Source of the DNA: Aquilaria yunnanensis
Lineage: Eukaryota > Streptophyta > Magnoliopsida > Malvales > Thymelaeaceae
Length of the DNA: 64,000 bases
Direction: 5' to 3'
Assembly (NCBI GenBank): GCA_039654915.1
Contig: JBDJPA010000011.1
Location: forward strand, 930,001-994,000
The translations under genes and the position numbers were made by a program. Below the pieces are notes generated by a model. It did not search any database, was not told the origin of the DNA, and saw only the letters and a list, made by a program, of their open reading frames with translations. Below, in pieces: positions 23,850 to 35,100 of this stretch (position 1 is the first letter of the stretch; each line of letters opens with the position of its first letter).

Positions 23850-24870
23850 CTATTGTCCAAAGAACAAAAATCACAACAAAGAATAAAAAGCATTAGCCAC
23901 CACCCATTTTTTTTTAAAATAACTTTTTTAGTACTAAAAATTTTAGTGTTTTACAAAATCTATCATAAAACTTATCTAGTTTCTAATTGAGTCCTAATTC
24001 TTGTAAAATGAACTGGTCTACATCCAAGCCCCTTGAAAAGAGAACCAGTGAGGACTAGCTCACAATTCGAGGGGGGGGGGTTTGTAGTTCACAATCAGGG
24101 GTTTGAATGTGAACCAATGACCCTTAAAAAAGTGAATCGGCGAGGATCATTTCACAATTCAAGACACTGGTTCACAATCCAAGGCCTAAATATGAACAAA
24201 GGATGATTGATTCACAATTCAGTGGTTATTGGTTCATAATCCAAGGTCTAAATATGAACCAGTGATGACCAGTTCACAATTCAAAAAGTCATTAGTTCAT
24301 AATCCAGGGCCCAAATATGAACTAGAACCTTATGAATTGCGAAGTAGTAAGGATTGGTTCACAATTCAAGAGGTCATCGGTTCACAATTTGAGGCCTGAA
24401 TTTGAACTAGTAACCCTTTAAATAATAAATCAATAAGGATCAGCTCACAACTTAGAGGTCACTGGTGTCCTTAATTCACAATTTTGGGGCCTGAATAAGA
24501 ACTAGTGACTCCCTAAATTATGAACTAGTGAGGACTTGCTCATAATTTAGGGGCCTAAATGTGAACCACTTCATTTTAAGGGAATTAAGACTTGATTAAA
24601 AACTAGATAGGTTTAGGAACTAACTTTGGAAAACTCTAAAAGTTTTAAAACTAGAAGTGTTATTTCTCCACAAATGGATGGTGGCAACACTTTTGTGAAC
24701 GGCCAAATGATTTTGTTTTTTGCTAAATGCATTTTTCACCTATTAGATCACTTTTCTCACCCATAATATCATTTTTCTATGAAAAATGTTATTTTTCCAT
24801 AAATGGATAGTAGCAACATTTTTTTTCTACCCTAAACACTTTTCTCAGCCTTAATATTGCTTTTCTGTCA
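23850..24870. repeat. Foldback-like repeat with degenerate internal array
   Basis: The left part (about 23850-24010) and the right part (about 24580-24710) are reverse complements over more than 100 bases, for example AAACTTATCTAGTTTCTAAT on the left against its complement near 24600. Between them (24010-24580) a unit of about 60 bases containing TTCACAATTCAAGG and GAACCAGTGA repeats roughly nine times in degraded form. The right arm is itself duplicated in tandem (about 24658-24870). No clear target duplication was found, so superfamily and exact ends are uncertain. Confidence 0.55.
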
Positions 24871-25136
24871 TAAATTCTCTAGTAACTCTTGAATTTCAAT
24901 GTACCTATATGGTGGTTTTAAAAGGGCAATCGGGTCTTGAGTTTATTGTGCCGCAGTTTAATCCTGATGTGATTTCCACCTTTAGAGTGTCACTAATAGA
25001 AAGTTGGAACAAAACCCAACCATATCGTCTTATTTAAGCTTAGAAAATTGCTAGATGAGGAAGAAATCAGGAAAATGCCTTCAAAGTATAGAAAAAATAA
25101 AAATTTTCTATTTTTCTTACTTATCGTACAAGTAAA

Positions 25137-26690
25137 CTAGTTATTCTCATCCCTTTCATTCTTTTTTATTTTGTGTCATTATCTATATCGTGCCAAAATG
25201 GAAAGTCCTGTCTCTCACTGGTTACCAAATAAGGTGGTGGTTCGAGTATTGACTTATGCTTATTTGCCTTTTAATGAAGGGTCATCTTACATTTGTTGCT
25301 TAAAAAAATATATGTGACATGGGACGCACCATCATAGGAATAGAAGAGGTGAGGGTCACACTCAGGCCTTTAACTCCCTTCTTTCTTTCTACTTTGCTCA
25401 TTCCTTCCCTTTTTCTATGTTGCTCTCTTCCCTTGATCATTTCCAACAAGTCACACCCATTCACCTGTTTTCCCTTGTAAAAAATAATGCCTTATCAATG
25501 ACAATCAGAAATTTTTTATAATGCTTGGTTAATATTTGGTGAAGATATGGGCTGCATGAGATCTCTACTACTGGCTGGACTTGATAGAAAGAAACTTGCA
25601 ATGATATCTTTGCTACAGACTAGACCTAAAAAAAAAGAATTGTATATTTGAGAAGAACCCTTAAATGCTTAATGTTAGTACAAACCTGAAAAGGGTAAAG
25701 TCTATCAAGGCTCTCTTAGCTTATTTTTTTGTCCCAAACAAGTATATCACCTTAAGGTTATCCTACTGAAGTAACCTACTGCATATTACGTGTCCTAATT
25801 GGGTATTTTGATTCTCAGATTCAATCTAACCCATCTTTCTCTCTTCATTGTTCCCATTTTGACATGCTACCGCCCTGGTTTTCCTCTCATTTCTCTTCCT
25901 AGTTTCTCTATCAGTCATTGGCTAGGTGAAGAGACGACCTAATTGCAAAACGTTGAGGCAAGTAAGAGAGGAGATGACGAGGAAGATTGCTGATGACAAA
26001 GGAGATGACCTATTCGCAAAGAGGTGACGACGAAGCGATTTTGGAAAATGACGCCAGATTCGGCAAAATTGATGGCAACCATTGACGATGTCTCCCAGTT
26101 TTGGCAAAATCGACAGCTCCATTGGATTTATGTGTTTGATTTCCGGTTGGATTCATGTTGAAAATTTGATTTCCATGTTGAATTCATGTTGAAGGTTTAA
26201 TTTCCAGGTTCGATTTGGCGGATTAAACCATGAAAAATCTTTTGCCTGATCGAAAATTTGTTATTTTACATTTATTTTAGTATTAAAAAATGTCATGTTA
26301 GCATTTTTTATCCAAATTAACGGTGAAATTGACAGCAAGTACTTAATTGGAACACACAATATGAGATAAGAGACTTTGATAGGACAACCTTAAGGCAGAG
26401 TATTCATTTAGAACAAAAAAATAAGTTAAAAGACCCCTGGTGGAGTTTACTTGACTTGAAAAAAGTATAAGGAATTCAATAAAAAGAATACGCATAACAG
26501 GGGGTTTCTATGAGGAGCCTATTATAGGTTAAAAGACGTGCTTGGTAATGAGGGAAGTTGATCATTCCTTGTACATGAATTCTACAGTTGGAACTTCCTT
26601 ATCTTCCTCAAATCTATCACTATACCGACAATTAATATCGGGTCAGCTTATGAAAATGCCTCTGATGGGTCAACCCACAAGAATGCCTCC
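25137..26690 (+). repeat. Dispersed repeat family R1, copy 2
   Basis: Homologous to 535..1288 in the same orientation, with a 761-bp MULE inserted at 25693..26453. Confidence 0.75.
25693..26453. mobile_element. Mutator-like element (MULE-2), 761 bp
   Basis: The insertion is exposed by the empty site in R1 copy 1 (near 1050). The ends form inverted repeats of about 90 bases: the left end reads GTAAAGTCTATC...TTAGCTTATTTTTTTGT, the right end gives the complement of GTAAACTCCACC...TTAACTTATTTTTTTGT. Flanking 9-mers ACCTGAAAA (25684..25692) and ACTTGAAAA (26454..26462) differ by one base and fit a Mutator-type target duplication. No transposase is present. Confidence 0.82.
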
Positions 26691-27094
26691 GTAACTAATA
26701 AACATTGTTATTAAATTTGACAAGAAATCAGCTCTATTGTCCAGTCTCATAACGCCATCAAAGGTTTAACCTCTAATAGCTAGATTGCTAATTAATGATG
26801 TGTTAGCATCTAAAGATGTGGCAATCTAATATGGCATAAATTTAAAATAAATTGTCAAACCAAAAAATTGCTCACAGGTCTGGAATGAACCTTTTACCAG
26901 ATTGACAAACTTTCACTCGAGTAATTTTTTTATCTAGAACCAAAATACTCTTGGGTTAAAAAAATTGCTCTAGTTTCAACATGTTGAAAAACTTTCATCC
27001 TGTTAAAATTATAAATATAGGGTTTTTTCACTTCCAGACTTCTAAACTTTAAAGAATTTTACACCAAAAGGTTTTCTTTTTCTTTCACAAGTAA
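26691..27094. other. Intergenic, nothing recognised
   Basis: AT-rich sequence with no gene. A phrase near 26780-26800 (AATAGCTAGATTG) resembles block A near 10420, but the similarity is too short to define a repeat. Confidence 0.4.
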
Positions 27095-27109
27095 CACTAT
27101 TAAAAAACC

Positions 27110-27960
27110 ATGAATTTCCAACTGCCATTATTTCCAACAGTAAAGCCGTTGGAAATTTCCAACTGCCCGAGCCGTTGGAAGGAACATAAATTAATTTCCA
27201 ACGGCCTAGCAGTTGGAAATTTAAGAAACTAAATTTGAAAAATATTTAGCCGTTGGAAAATGGTGAAATTATTGCATTTGAAACGAAAAAAATATATTGA
27301 GGTTTAATATTTAGTATTTTCCAACGCCTTGAGCCGTTGGAAAATGTTGAAATTGTTGCATTCGGAACGAAAAAAAATATTATTGTTTAATACTTAGTAT
27401 TTCCAACGGCTTAAGCCGTTGGAAAATGTGAAATTATTGCATTTTTAAAGCAAAAAAAATTTTATTGTTTAATATTTAATATTTCCAACGGCTAAAATCG
27501 TTGGAAAATGGTTAAATAATTGTTTTTTGAAGGGAAAAAAATATTATTGTTTAATTTTTAATATTTCCAATGGCTTTAGCCGTTGGAAAATGGTTAAATA
27601 ATTGATTTTTGAACAAAAAATATTATTGTTTAATATTTAATATTTCCAACGGCTAAAGCCATTGGAAAATGGTGAACTAATTGGGTTTTGAAGCGAAAAA
27701 AATATTATTGTTTAATTTTTAATATTTCCAATGGCCGAAGCCATTGGAAAATGGTGAAATAATTGGTTTTTGAAGCGAAAAAATTATTATTGTTTAATTT
27801 TTAATATTTCCAACGGCTAAAGTCATTGGAAAATGGTGAAATAATTGGTTTTTGAAGTGAAAAAATTATTATTGTTTAATTTTTAATATTTCTAACGGCT
27901 AAGCCGTTGGAAAATGGTTAAATAATTGCTTTTTGAACAAAAAAATATTATTGTTTAATA
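27110..27960. repeat. Array of about nine hairpin units, period 80-90 bp
   Basis: Each unit has TTTCCAACGGC, a few bases, then GCCGTTGGAAAATGG, followed by an AT-rich spacer with ATTATTGTTTAAT. The palindromic halves can pair as a stem of about 10 bp. Paired changes are seen in some units (CGGC with GCCG, TGGC with GCCA near 27730). Confidence 0.9.
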
Positions 27961-28405
27961 TTTAATATTTAAATAATTGGTTTTTGAAAGGTGCAATTAT
28001 TGCAGTTGAGACGAAAAAATATATTTTTTTCCCATTTAATTGCATACGGTGCGTTTTGATTTTTCTGTTTTAAATTCCCCCCCCCCCTCGAAATGCAGCC
28101 ATTGTCTTCTTCTTCTTCTGTTCTTCTTCTTCACCTCTCTCTCCCTCTACATTTCCTTCCTCCCACACGCACACACAGCACGTTCGTTTGACAAACTAAG
28201 GGGTGAAATTGCTTCGTTGAGCTTAGTAAAACGTGGATCTGGTCTTCATTTCATTGATCTGTAGGTGAGTGTGAATATTTTTTCAATTTTTTTTATCAAA
28301 TTTGGATCGGTTGTTTGTTGATAATGGGTTTTGATTTTCGTTGTTGTAGCTGATTTGAAGCTATTTGGAGGTATTTGAAGCAACTGAAGTCGGATTTGAG
28401 GTATG

Positions 28406-29480
28406 TTTGTTTAGAACGTATTTTTAATTTTTTTATTTTCCAAAAATTAGTTAATATTCTGATTATTTCATTGTATTTTGGAGTAAAATTTGTGAAATAT
28501 TTGTGATTTATTGTTGTTGATGGTTGGATTTGAACTATTTCGGTGACCCATTATAATTTAACATTTATTGCATTTTCTTAGTTTTTTCTGAATTTTTGGA
28601 TTAAATAAAAAATAGAAAATAATTACTTTTAAGTAAAATATGTGGGTAATATATGTATATGTCAAAATATTGAGTTTAATTAAAAATAGTGAAAAATTTA
28701 TTGTCAGTTAATTGATTATGTGGTATATTTAATATTTGTGTAAAATTAGTTTCTATATTTAGATATAATAAATAAGTACTTTGGAAGTAAATTATTTAGG
28801 TTGTATATTTATGTGTGAAATTATTTAGTTTAATTTAAAATAGTTAATAATAAGTTGTAAGTAAATTGATTAGGTAGTATATTTAATTGTTGTGTAAAAT
28901 TACTATGTAAGTAATCTACACTTAAATTTACTCTCACTTAAATTTTTATTTGTTTAGAACGTATTTTTAATTTTTTTATTTTCCAAAAAATAGGTAATAT
29001 TCCGATTATTTCATGGTATTTTGTAGTAAAATTTGTGAAATATTGGTGATGTATTGTTGTTGATGGTTGGATTTGAACTATTTGGGTGACCCATTATAAT
29101 TTAACATTTATGTACATTTTCTTAGTTTTTTCTGAATTTTGGGATTAAATTCAAAATAGAAAATAATTACTTTTAAGTAAAATGTGTGGGTAATATATGT
29201 ATATGTCAAAATATTGAGTTTAATTAAAAATTGTGAAAAATTAGTTGTAAGTTAATTGATTAGGTAGTATATTTAATATTTCTGTAAAATTAGTTTGTAT
29301 ACTTTGTGGATAATAAATAATTTGGTTGGAAGTAAATTATTTAGGTTGTATATTTATCTGTGAAATTATTTAGTTTAATTTCAAATAGTTAATAATAAGT
29401 TGTCAGTAAATTGATTAGGTTTTATATTTAATTGTTGTGTAAAATTAGTTTGTATATTTAAAATATGTTATTTTAAGTGT
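28406..29480 (+). repeat. 543-bp tandem duplication in CACTA-3
   Basis: TTTGTTTAGAACGTATTTTT begins at 28406 and again at 28949, and the following roughly 530 bases are alignable, including GGATTTGAACTATTT and GTGACCCATTATAATTTAAC. Both units lie in intron-like AT-rich DNA. Confidence 0.85.
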
Positions 29481-29601
29481 ATTGTTTACGTAGTATATGT
29501 GTGTGAAATTAGTTTGTATATGTCAAAAATACTAAATCTTTAGTAGTTAGAACTCAATTGTTTGGGTTATTTATTTTCTTAGTACGTACAATGTCACATA
29601 G

Positions 29602-29793
29602 ACTCCGGAGTTCACGCAACAAGTACAGCGAGTCGTAGTAGAGCAAACTGCACAACAAGCATCACATTATGAGCGGAAGCTAGAGCGTCTGAAGAGGAGA
29701 CAACGGATTGAGCTCGAGTACATATGTAAGTCAATTGGCATTCCACTGCCCGCGCCTCATAATGATAATGATGATGACTCAGAATCGGATTAA
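29602..29793 (+). pseudogene. C-terminal exon remnant in CACTA-3
   Basis: After a plausible splice acceptor (CACATAG at 29595..29601), a 63-codon frame reads TPEFTQQVQRVVVEQTAQQA..., a charged coiled-coil-like stretch (YERKLERLKRRQRIELEY) and an acidic tail (DNDDDSESD), then TAA at 29791. There is no upstream coding exon in the element, so it is a remnant. A coiled coil followed by an acidic end would suit the second protein of plant CACTA elements or a captured gene. I cannot choose between these. Confidence 0.45.
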
Positions 29794-30412
29794 GAATATA
29801 TCAGGTATATCATGCTACTATGTGTGTTTATTAACAAACAAACATTTAGTTGGATAATGGAACAATGTAATTTCTACTATAAAAGCTTATGTGTGGATTT
29901 ATAAGTACATTTATATAATGATGTAGTAATTTGAATTGTGTATGTGTTTAGGTCGTTTAAAATTTATTGTTATGTAATTGTAGTAAAAAATTTGACTACA
30001 ATCGATATAATTATCTAGAATATAACAGGTTGAAGTTTAAAGCAAACAATCAATGCAAATGCACTGTTCAATCAATGACAAAATATTTCAAAACGGAAAG
30101 TAAATATGCCCACATTTTCAACTGCTTTTTCCGACTGCCCAGCAAATTTTCCAACTGCTGAGGCAGTTGGAAAATATGTAATATTTCCAACTGCCTTAGC
30201 AATTGGAACAAAAAAAATTTTAAAAAAAACCTTCAGCCGTTGGAAATTCTCCAACTGTTTATTTTCCAACGGCTGACAGTTGGAAATTCCAACTGCTAAA
30301 ACCTGGGCAGTTGGAAAGAAAACTTCCAACGAATTGATTTCCAACTGCCAGCCGTTGGAAACGTAATATTTCAAACAGCTGGCAGTTGGAAATTAAGCTT
30401 TTTTTAGTAGTG

Positions 30413-30863
30413 ATAATGCTTAAATCACCAAAAATATTTGAAATATACTTGAGAATCATTTTTCCTTCCAAATATTAAAACTTTATTAATAAGAGGCCAA
30501 TGTATAAATCTTTAAATATAGACTTGAAAAACATAAAATAAATAAATATGTTTTGTAATCAATAAAATTAGCTAAATATAAGCCATGAGTGGAACAAAAC
30601 TAACATAGGGGAAAGTTCAATGAATGTATTAACAATCAAAACAAGATTATTGATAAATCTTTTAGACTGAAATCCATAGTTTTCATAGTTATCTTGTAGG
30701 AACAAGAGAAGAAACCTGATGCTATTTCAATTATATACCACGAAGAAAAATTGAACTCCCATGCAAGTCAGGAAGTAGTTTTTCCTGGAAGGCACCAGAG
30801 ATGAATGTCTACGGATCGACTCGAACTACTTACAAAAGGCGATGAGCTTGCTCTCCCGTAGCT

Positions 30864-30919
<56 letters not shown>

Positions 30920-30952
30920 TTATTTATTTATTTATTTATTTGATCATCGAGC
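30413..30952. other. WAK 3' flank with (TA)n and (TTTA)n microsatellites
   Basis: No gene is seen. A long (TA)n run at about 30867-30913 is followed by (TTTA)n to about 30940, ending about 13 bases before the WAK stop codon. The 3' UTR must therefore begin inside a length-variable microsatellite. Confidence 0.7.
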
Positions 30953-32151
30953 TCACCCGACATTAAAAGTTTCTCGCCTGTTGATGCTACAGAAATCCAT
31001 GGAAGAGCCCGTTGCTTCACCATCGAGGGGAACGCTGTAAAGATCGGCAAGCAAGTATTCACTTTCCTCTCCAACAGCCGTCAGATGACGTTTCAGCCCA
31101 GGCCCAGCAGAAGCAAGCATCCCCAGTTCCTTCACTGCTTCTAATTCATAGGCAACTTCTTGCATGGTTGGTCTCTCCTCTCCCTTAACTCTCACACACA
31201 CCCTGGCTATTGCCGCGACTTCCTTCACCTGCTGCATCACACTTCCGTCATCCCCTTCCAACAGCCGGTGGTCTAGAATTTCGAGCAGGCGGTCTTGTTC
31301 TATCAGACTGACGAAGCTCACAGTGATGTATGCCTTGTCCTTTGGCCTTTCGAAATCTAGGGCCTTTTTGCCTGTCAATAGCTCTATCAGCACCACTCCG
31401 AAGCTATAAACATCGCTCTTCTCAGTCAACTGGTTTGTGTGGAAGTATTCTGGATCCAGGTAGCCCACGGTCCCTTGCACAAGCGTTGTTAACTCTGACT
31501 GATTGAGTGGCATCAACCTTGAAGCTCCGAAATCAGAGACTTTGGCGTTGTAGTTTTCATCTACTAGTATGTTGGATAGCTTCACGTCCCTGTGAACTAT
31601 CGGACCGGACGAGGCAGAGTGCAAATGAGACAGGGCTGCTGCCGTTTGTGCTGCTATTTTCAGACGAGTTTCCCATGGAATGTAGGAGAAATGAGCAGGT
31701 TTGTGCAAATGATCGAAGAGGCTTCCATTGTTGATGAATTCATAGACCAGCAGGGGAACTTCTGTTTCCAAACAACATCCTATTATCTTCACCACATTGA
31801 CATGTTTGATTTGGGACAGCAAGAATATCTCCTTAACAAATTGGTCTGCTTCTCCGATTCTAGATTTCTTAATGGCAACGGGTGTATTATCGGGTAGCAT
31901 ACCCTTGTAGACTGTCCCCTGCCCTCCTCTACCTGAGACTCTACTCTCATGGTAGTTCCTTGTCGCCTTTTTGAGTTCTTCTGTGCTGAAAATTTGGAGT
32001 TCTTGTCCTGAGCCTGTGACCTTTTGTCTCAGTAACATGCCACCATTTTGCTGAAAGTACTTTTGTTTCTGTTTGGTCGCCTTTCGTTCCCTATATACTA
32101 TAAGAAATACAGATATGCTGAAGAGAAGAGCCAACAAGCCAAGTCCTGACG
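30953..32151 (-). CDS. WAK exon 3: transmembrane end and kinase domain
   Basis: The exon starts at the ACAG/CGTCAG acceptor and completes the membrane helix (ASGLGLLALLFSISVFLIVY). The basic juxtamembrane segment is followed by a complete RD-type kinase: glycine loop GRGGQGTVYKG, VAIKK lysine, catalytic HRDVKLSN, DFGASR, activation-loop TVGYLDPEY, DVYSFGVVLIELLTGKKAL and the conserved RPTM arginine. No stop or frameshift lies in the kinase. It ends RRETFNVG at a TGA (30955..30953). The intact kinase suggests that any loss of function is recent. Confidence 0.93.
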
Positions 32152-35100
32152 CTGTACACAACTCACAGGGGAATCAATCAGGGAGAAAATTAGAATTCTT
32201 CCCTTTTACTTATAATGAATGGAATCGTAAGAAATTAAACTCCTTTCTTTGTTTAATTTATTAAGAAAATATGTCAAATTCAGTGAGAATCACATACCAA
32301 GAACAATTAGAAGCAGAACAGTTCGATGGCGTGTACAAGATTTTCCATCTACCGACAAACGGTAACCTTTTGGACAGTCACAAGAGTAATTTCCAGGCGT
32401 GTTGATGCATATCTTTTCACATTGATTGGAATTGTGATCCGAACACTCATCAATGTCTGGGAAACAAATCAGGGAGTTGTCATCAAATGTAGAATATTGC
32501 AATATTATCTGTAGACGATATCGAAGCAAGTAAGTTACTGCAGAAGTTAAGGGAGTGCGTACGTACCTTTTGCACCCATCAGAGATGATTCTTTTTTTTT
32601 TTTTTTTGTTGATCGGCAACAATAAATATTTATTGATATGAAGACAAGCAAGGAGCTGGGAATTACAAAGTAAGACTGAAAGACACTCAACAAGGGAAAG
32701 GGCACTAACCAACTCCCATCAGACAAGAACCTCTAGGAAGGAAGTATCCTACTTCAAAGGCATTGTACGGCCATCATGGAAAGAGACAGAAGTTTGTGGT
32801 CATCTTTTAGCCAAAAGAAAGACAAAAACTGAACAGAGTTGAAGATGATTCTAATCCTAGACAATAACATCTCAGAACTAGACAAAATGCATCTTAGGCT
32901 CGGACGGATTATTATAAATGAATATTACGTTAACAGTGTTAAGTTGAGTGGTTGTACACTTGATGATGGATAGTAAATAACCTCAAAATGGTAATAATTA
33001 CGAAGAAAAAAATGTAATTATGGATTAATTAAGGTTTTATGTTTAGCGACAAAAGCATTTGCCCGTAGTAAATGATTGAATTAATTATACAGTTCTTAAT
33101 AAATAAATATTTGTACTGAATATGATTTATACTGCGGTTTGGTTCCGTTTCAGTTTGTTTCCGTTCCAAACAAAAACCAAACAAGAAATAATGATTTTCA
33201 GAAAGGGAGAACCAAAAGAAGAATCAGCAGTTATTTTTTACTCAACCCAACCCAATGCATCCACCTTGTAAAATTAGCAAAACAGATCATATTTTGTCAA
33301 GCAAGATGCATTTATGACTAGCTAGCTTGTGCTGCTCTGTTTCTTCCTTTGTTGCTCTAAAATGTGTCTGATGAAATAACCTAACTACACTTCTATTCCA
33401 CCCATTCCATATTGATTGAAAATTTACCATCTTCTCAAAAGTTAATGATATAATGACGGATAGACATATCTATATAAAACATTAAAGCGCAAGAGGGAAT
33501 GGCTAAGGTGGAGATTGGAAGGGAGAGAGCCCGTGCGGAGAAGCGAGAGAAGGAGAGAGACGAGGTCAGCATGGCGGTCGAGGAACGACGACGGGCCGGC
33601 GAGATGGCAAAGGAGGGAGTGATGCCTCCGGAACTCCCCCACCATCACTGCGTCCGCCACACTCATCCTCTCCAAACCCCATGGTGAATCAAACCCAGCG
33701 CAAGAATCTCCAGATACGAGTGATTTTTGTTGTTCTAGGTTTAGCTGATTGAATTCAACGAATAATTGGAAGTGAGTGCTTTGATTTTTGTTGTTCTTGG
33801 AGATGCGATTGATTTTTGTTGTTCTAGGTTTAATTTTCTTTCTATGTTTCTAAATCTGTTTTGGATTTGGTTGCCATGATTACAAGTTGCTTCTGGTTGT
33901 GTTGGTGTATGTTCAGTGGGCTGTTTCTGGTTTAATTTCTCTTTCTACTTGCGAGTACATTAAAAAACAAAAAAAGACAAAAACAAATAGTGTATAGTAT
34001 AACTATGATTGTTAAATGTTCCTCTGGACCTATGATCGTTTAAAAAGGTTATTATGTTAGCAAATATGTTACTTCTGTGTGCTTAGCGTTTTGTGATAAA
34101 TGCATTTTGGTGTGTAAGTGTGGGAATGTCGAAGTAAAAGGAGGCTAACATTTATGCACTTCTACTGTCAAAGTGAGTTTTGTTCATCTTATACTATTAA
34201 TAATGAATAATTTTTTATGTTATTCTGTTTAGTAGAGTTGGATGCAAAAAATTTATTTAGTTCAAAATTCTTTTGTTATTAGGAATTAGTCAGGCTATGC
34301 TACATAAAATTTACAAAGTTTTAGTCAAAATAAAAAATAATTAATTAACTAAATGAATTGCGTGCATACTCAAATTTCAAAATTGTATCGTCCGGGTCCG
34401 GGACATTCTATTTTATTATGTTCGTATTAATTGAAATTTATGTGAACACTGTAAACAGACATAATTAATGGCTGGGACAGGTGGGCACGTGTCCTGAACA
34501 AAAAACTAAACAACTGGAAAGTGCTAAAAAACAATCAATAGATATGTTAGACGACTTAGCCGAAGGAAGGAAAGACATGGGCCAGCCTAGGTTTTAGCTC
34601 ATGCTAGAAATTCATAACTTCTATTACTCTAGTATCATTACTGCGGCGGAGCGCTGGGTAAAAAACCTGGTTATACAAGTTTCTTGAGTATTACCTTTTA
34701 TCCAATCACAAAATACAAGTAAATCTATATCTTATCTTATCTTTAATATAAAAAAAGTATGAAGGAGCACAAATATTGAACTCTTACCTTTATATTACAA
34801 GTTATTATGTTCCTTTAATGACACCTAATTTTGTGATTATCTATTTAATTAAAGTTATATTAGCATTAAAATACTAAAACAGGCCTTTAAGTTGCCACTA
34901 AATTTTATTCTTTACTACAAATTTGTCCACACTTGATTCTAACATTTAATGGCTAAAACTCCTAGATTGCGACTAACATATTTTTTTTCTTTTTTTTTTT
35001 CTTTTTGGCATCAAACATGTTGCCCTTGGCTCTTTATTAATTACTATCAAATAATATCTCAAGTGCAATACATATTTTATAGAACTTAAAATTTCAACTT

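Larger units (their letters stand above)
27095..30412 (+). mobile_element. CACTA-like element with TTCCAACGGC arrays (CACTA-3)
   Basis: The outer 32 bases are inverted repeats: CACTATTAAAAAACC on the left, and CACTACTAAAAAAAGC read from the right end, both continuing into AATTTCCAACTGCC. Subterminal arrays of TTCCAACGGC/GCCGTTGGAA fill 27110-27960 and 30115-30390, as expected for CACTA elements. The interior has a 5'-UTR-like CT-rich stretch (28070-28200) with donor-like GGTGAGT and GGTATGTT sites, a 543-bp tandem duplication, and a short C-terminal coding exon at 29602. I could not see a clean 3-bp target duplication (TAA left, ATA right). The element lies immediately downstream of the WAK gene. 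Confidence 0.8.

Noticed and set aside
27110..27960. A CRISPR-like array
   Set aside because: The units are palindromic with similar AT-rich spacers inside a plant CACTA-like element. Spacers are not unique and the genome is eukaryotic.
33442..33687. Overlapping ORFs on both strands in WAK intron 1
   Set aside because: The stretch is GC-rich but gives no domain in any frame. It could be a captured exon, but the evidence is too weak to list as a gene.
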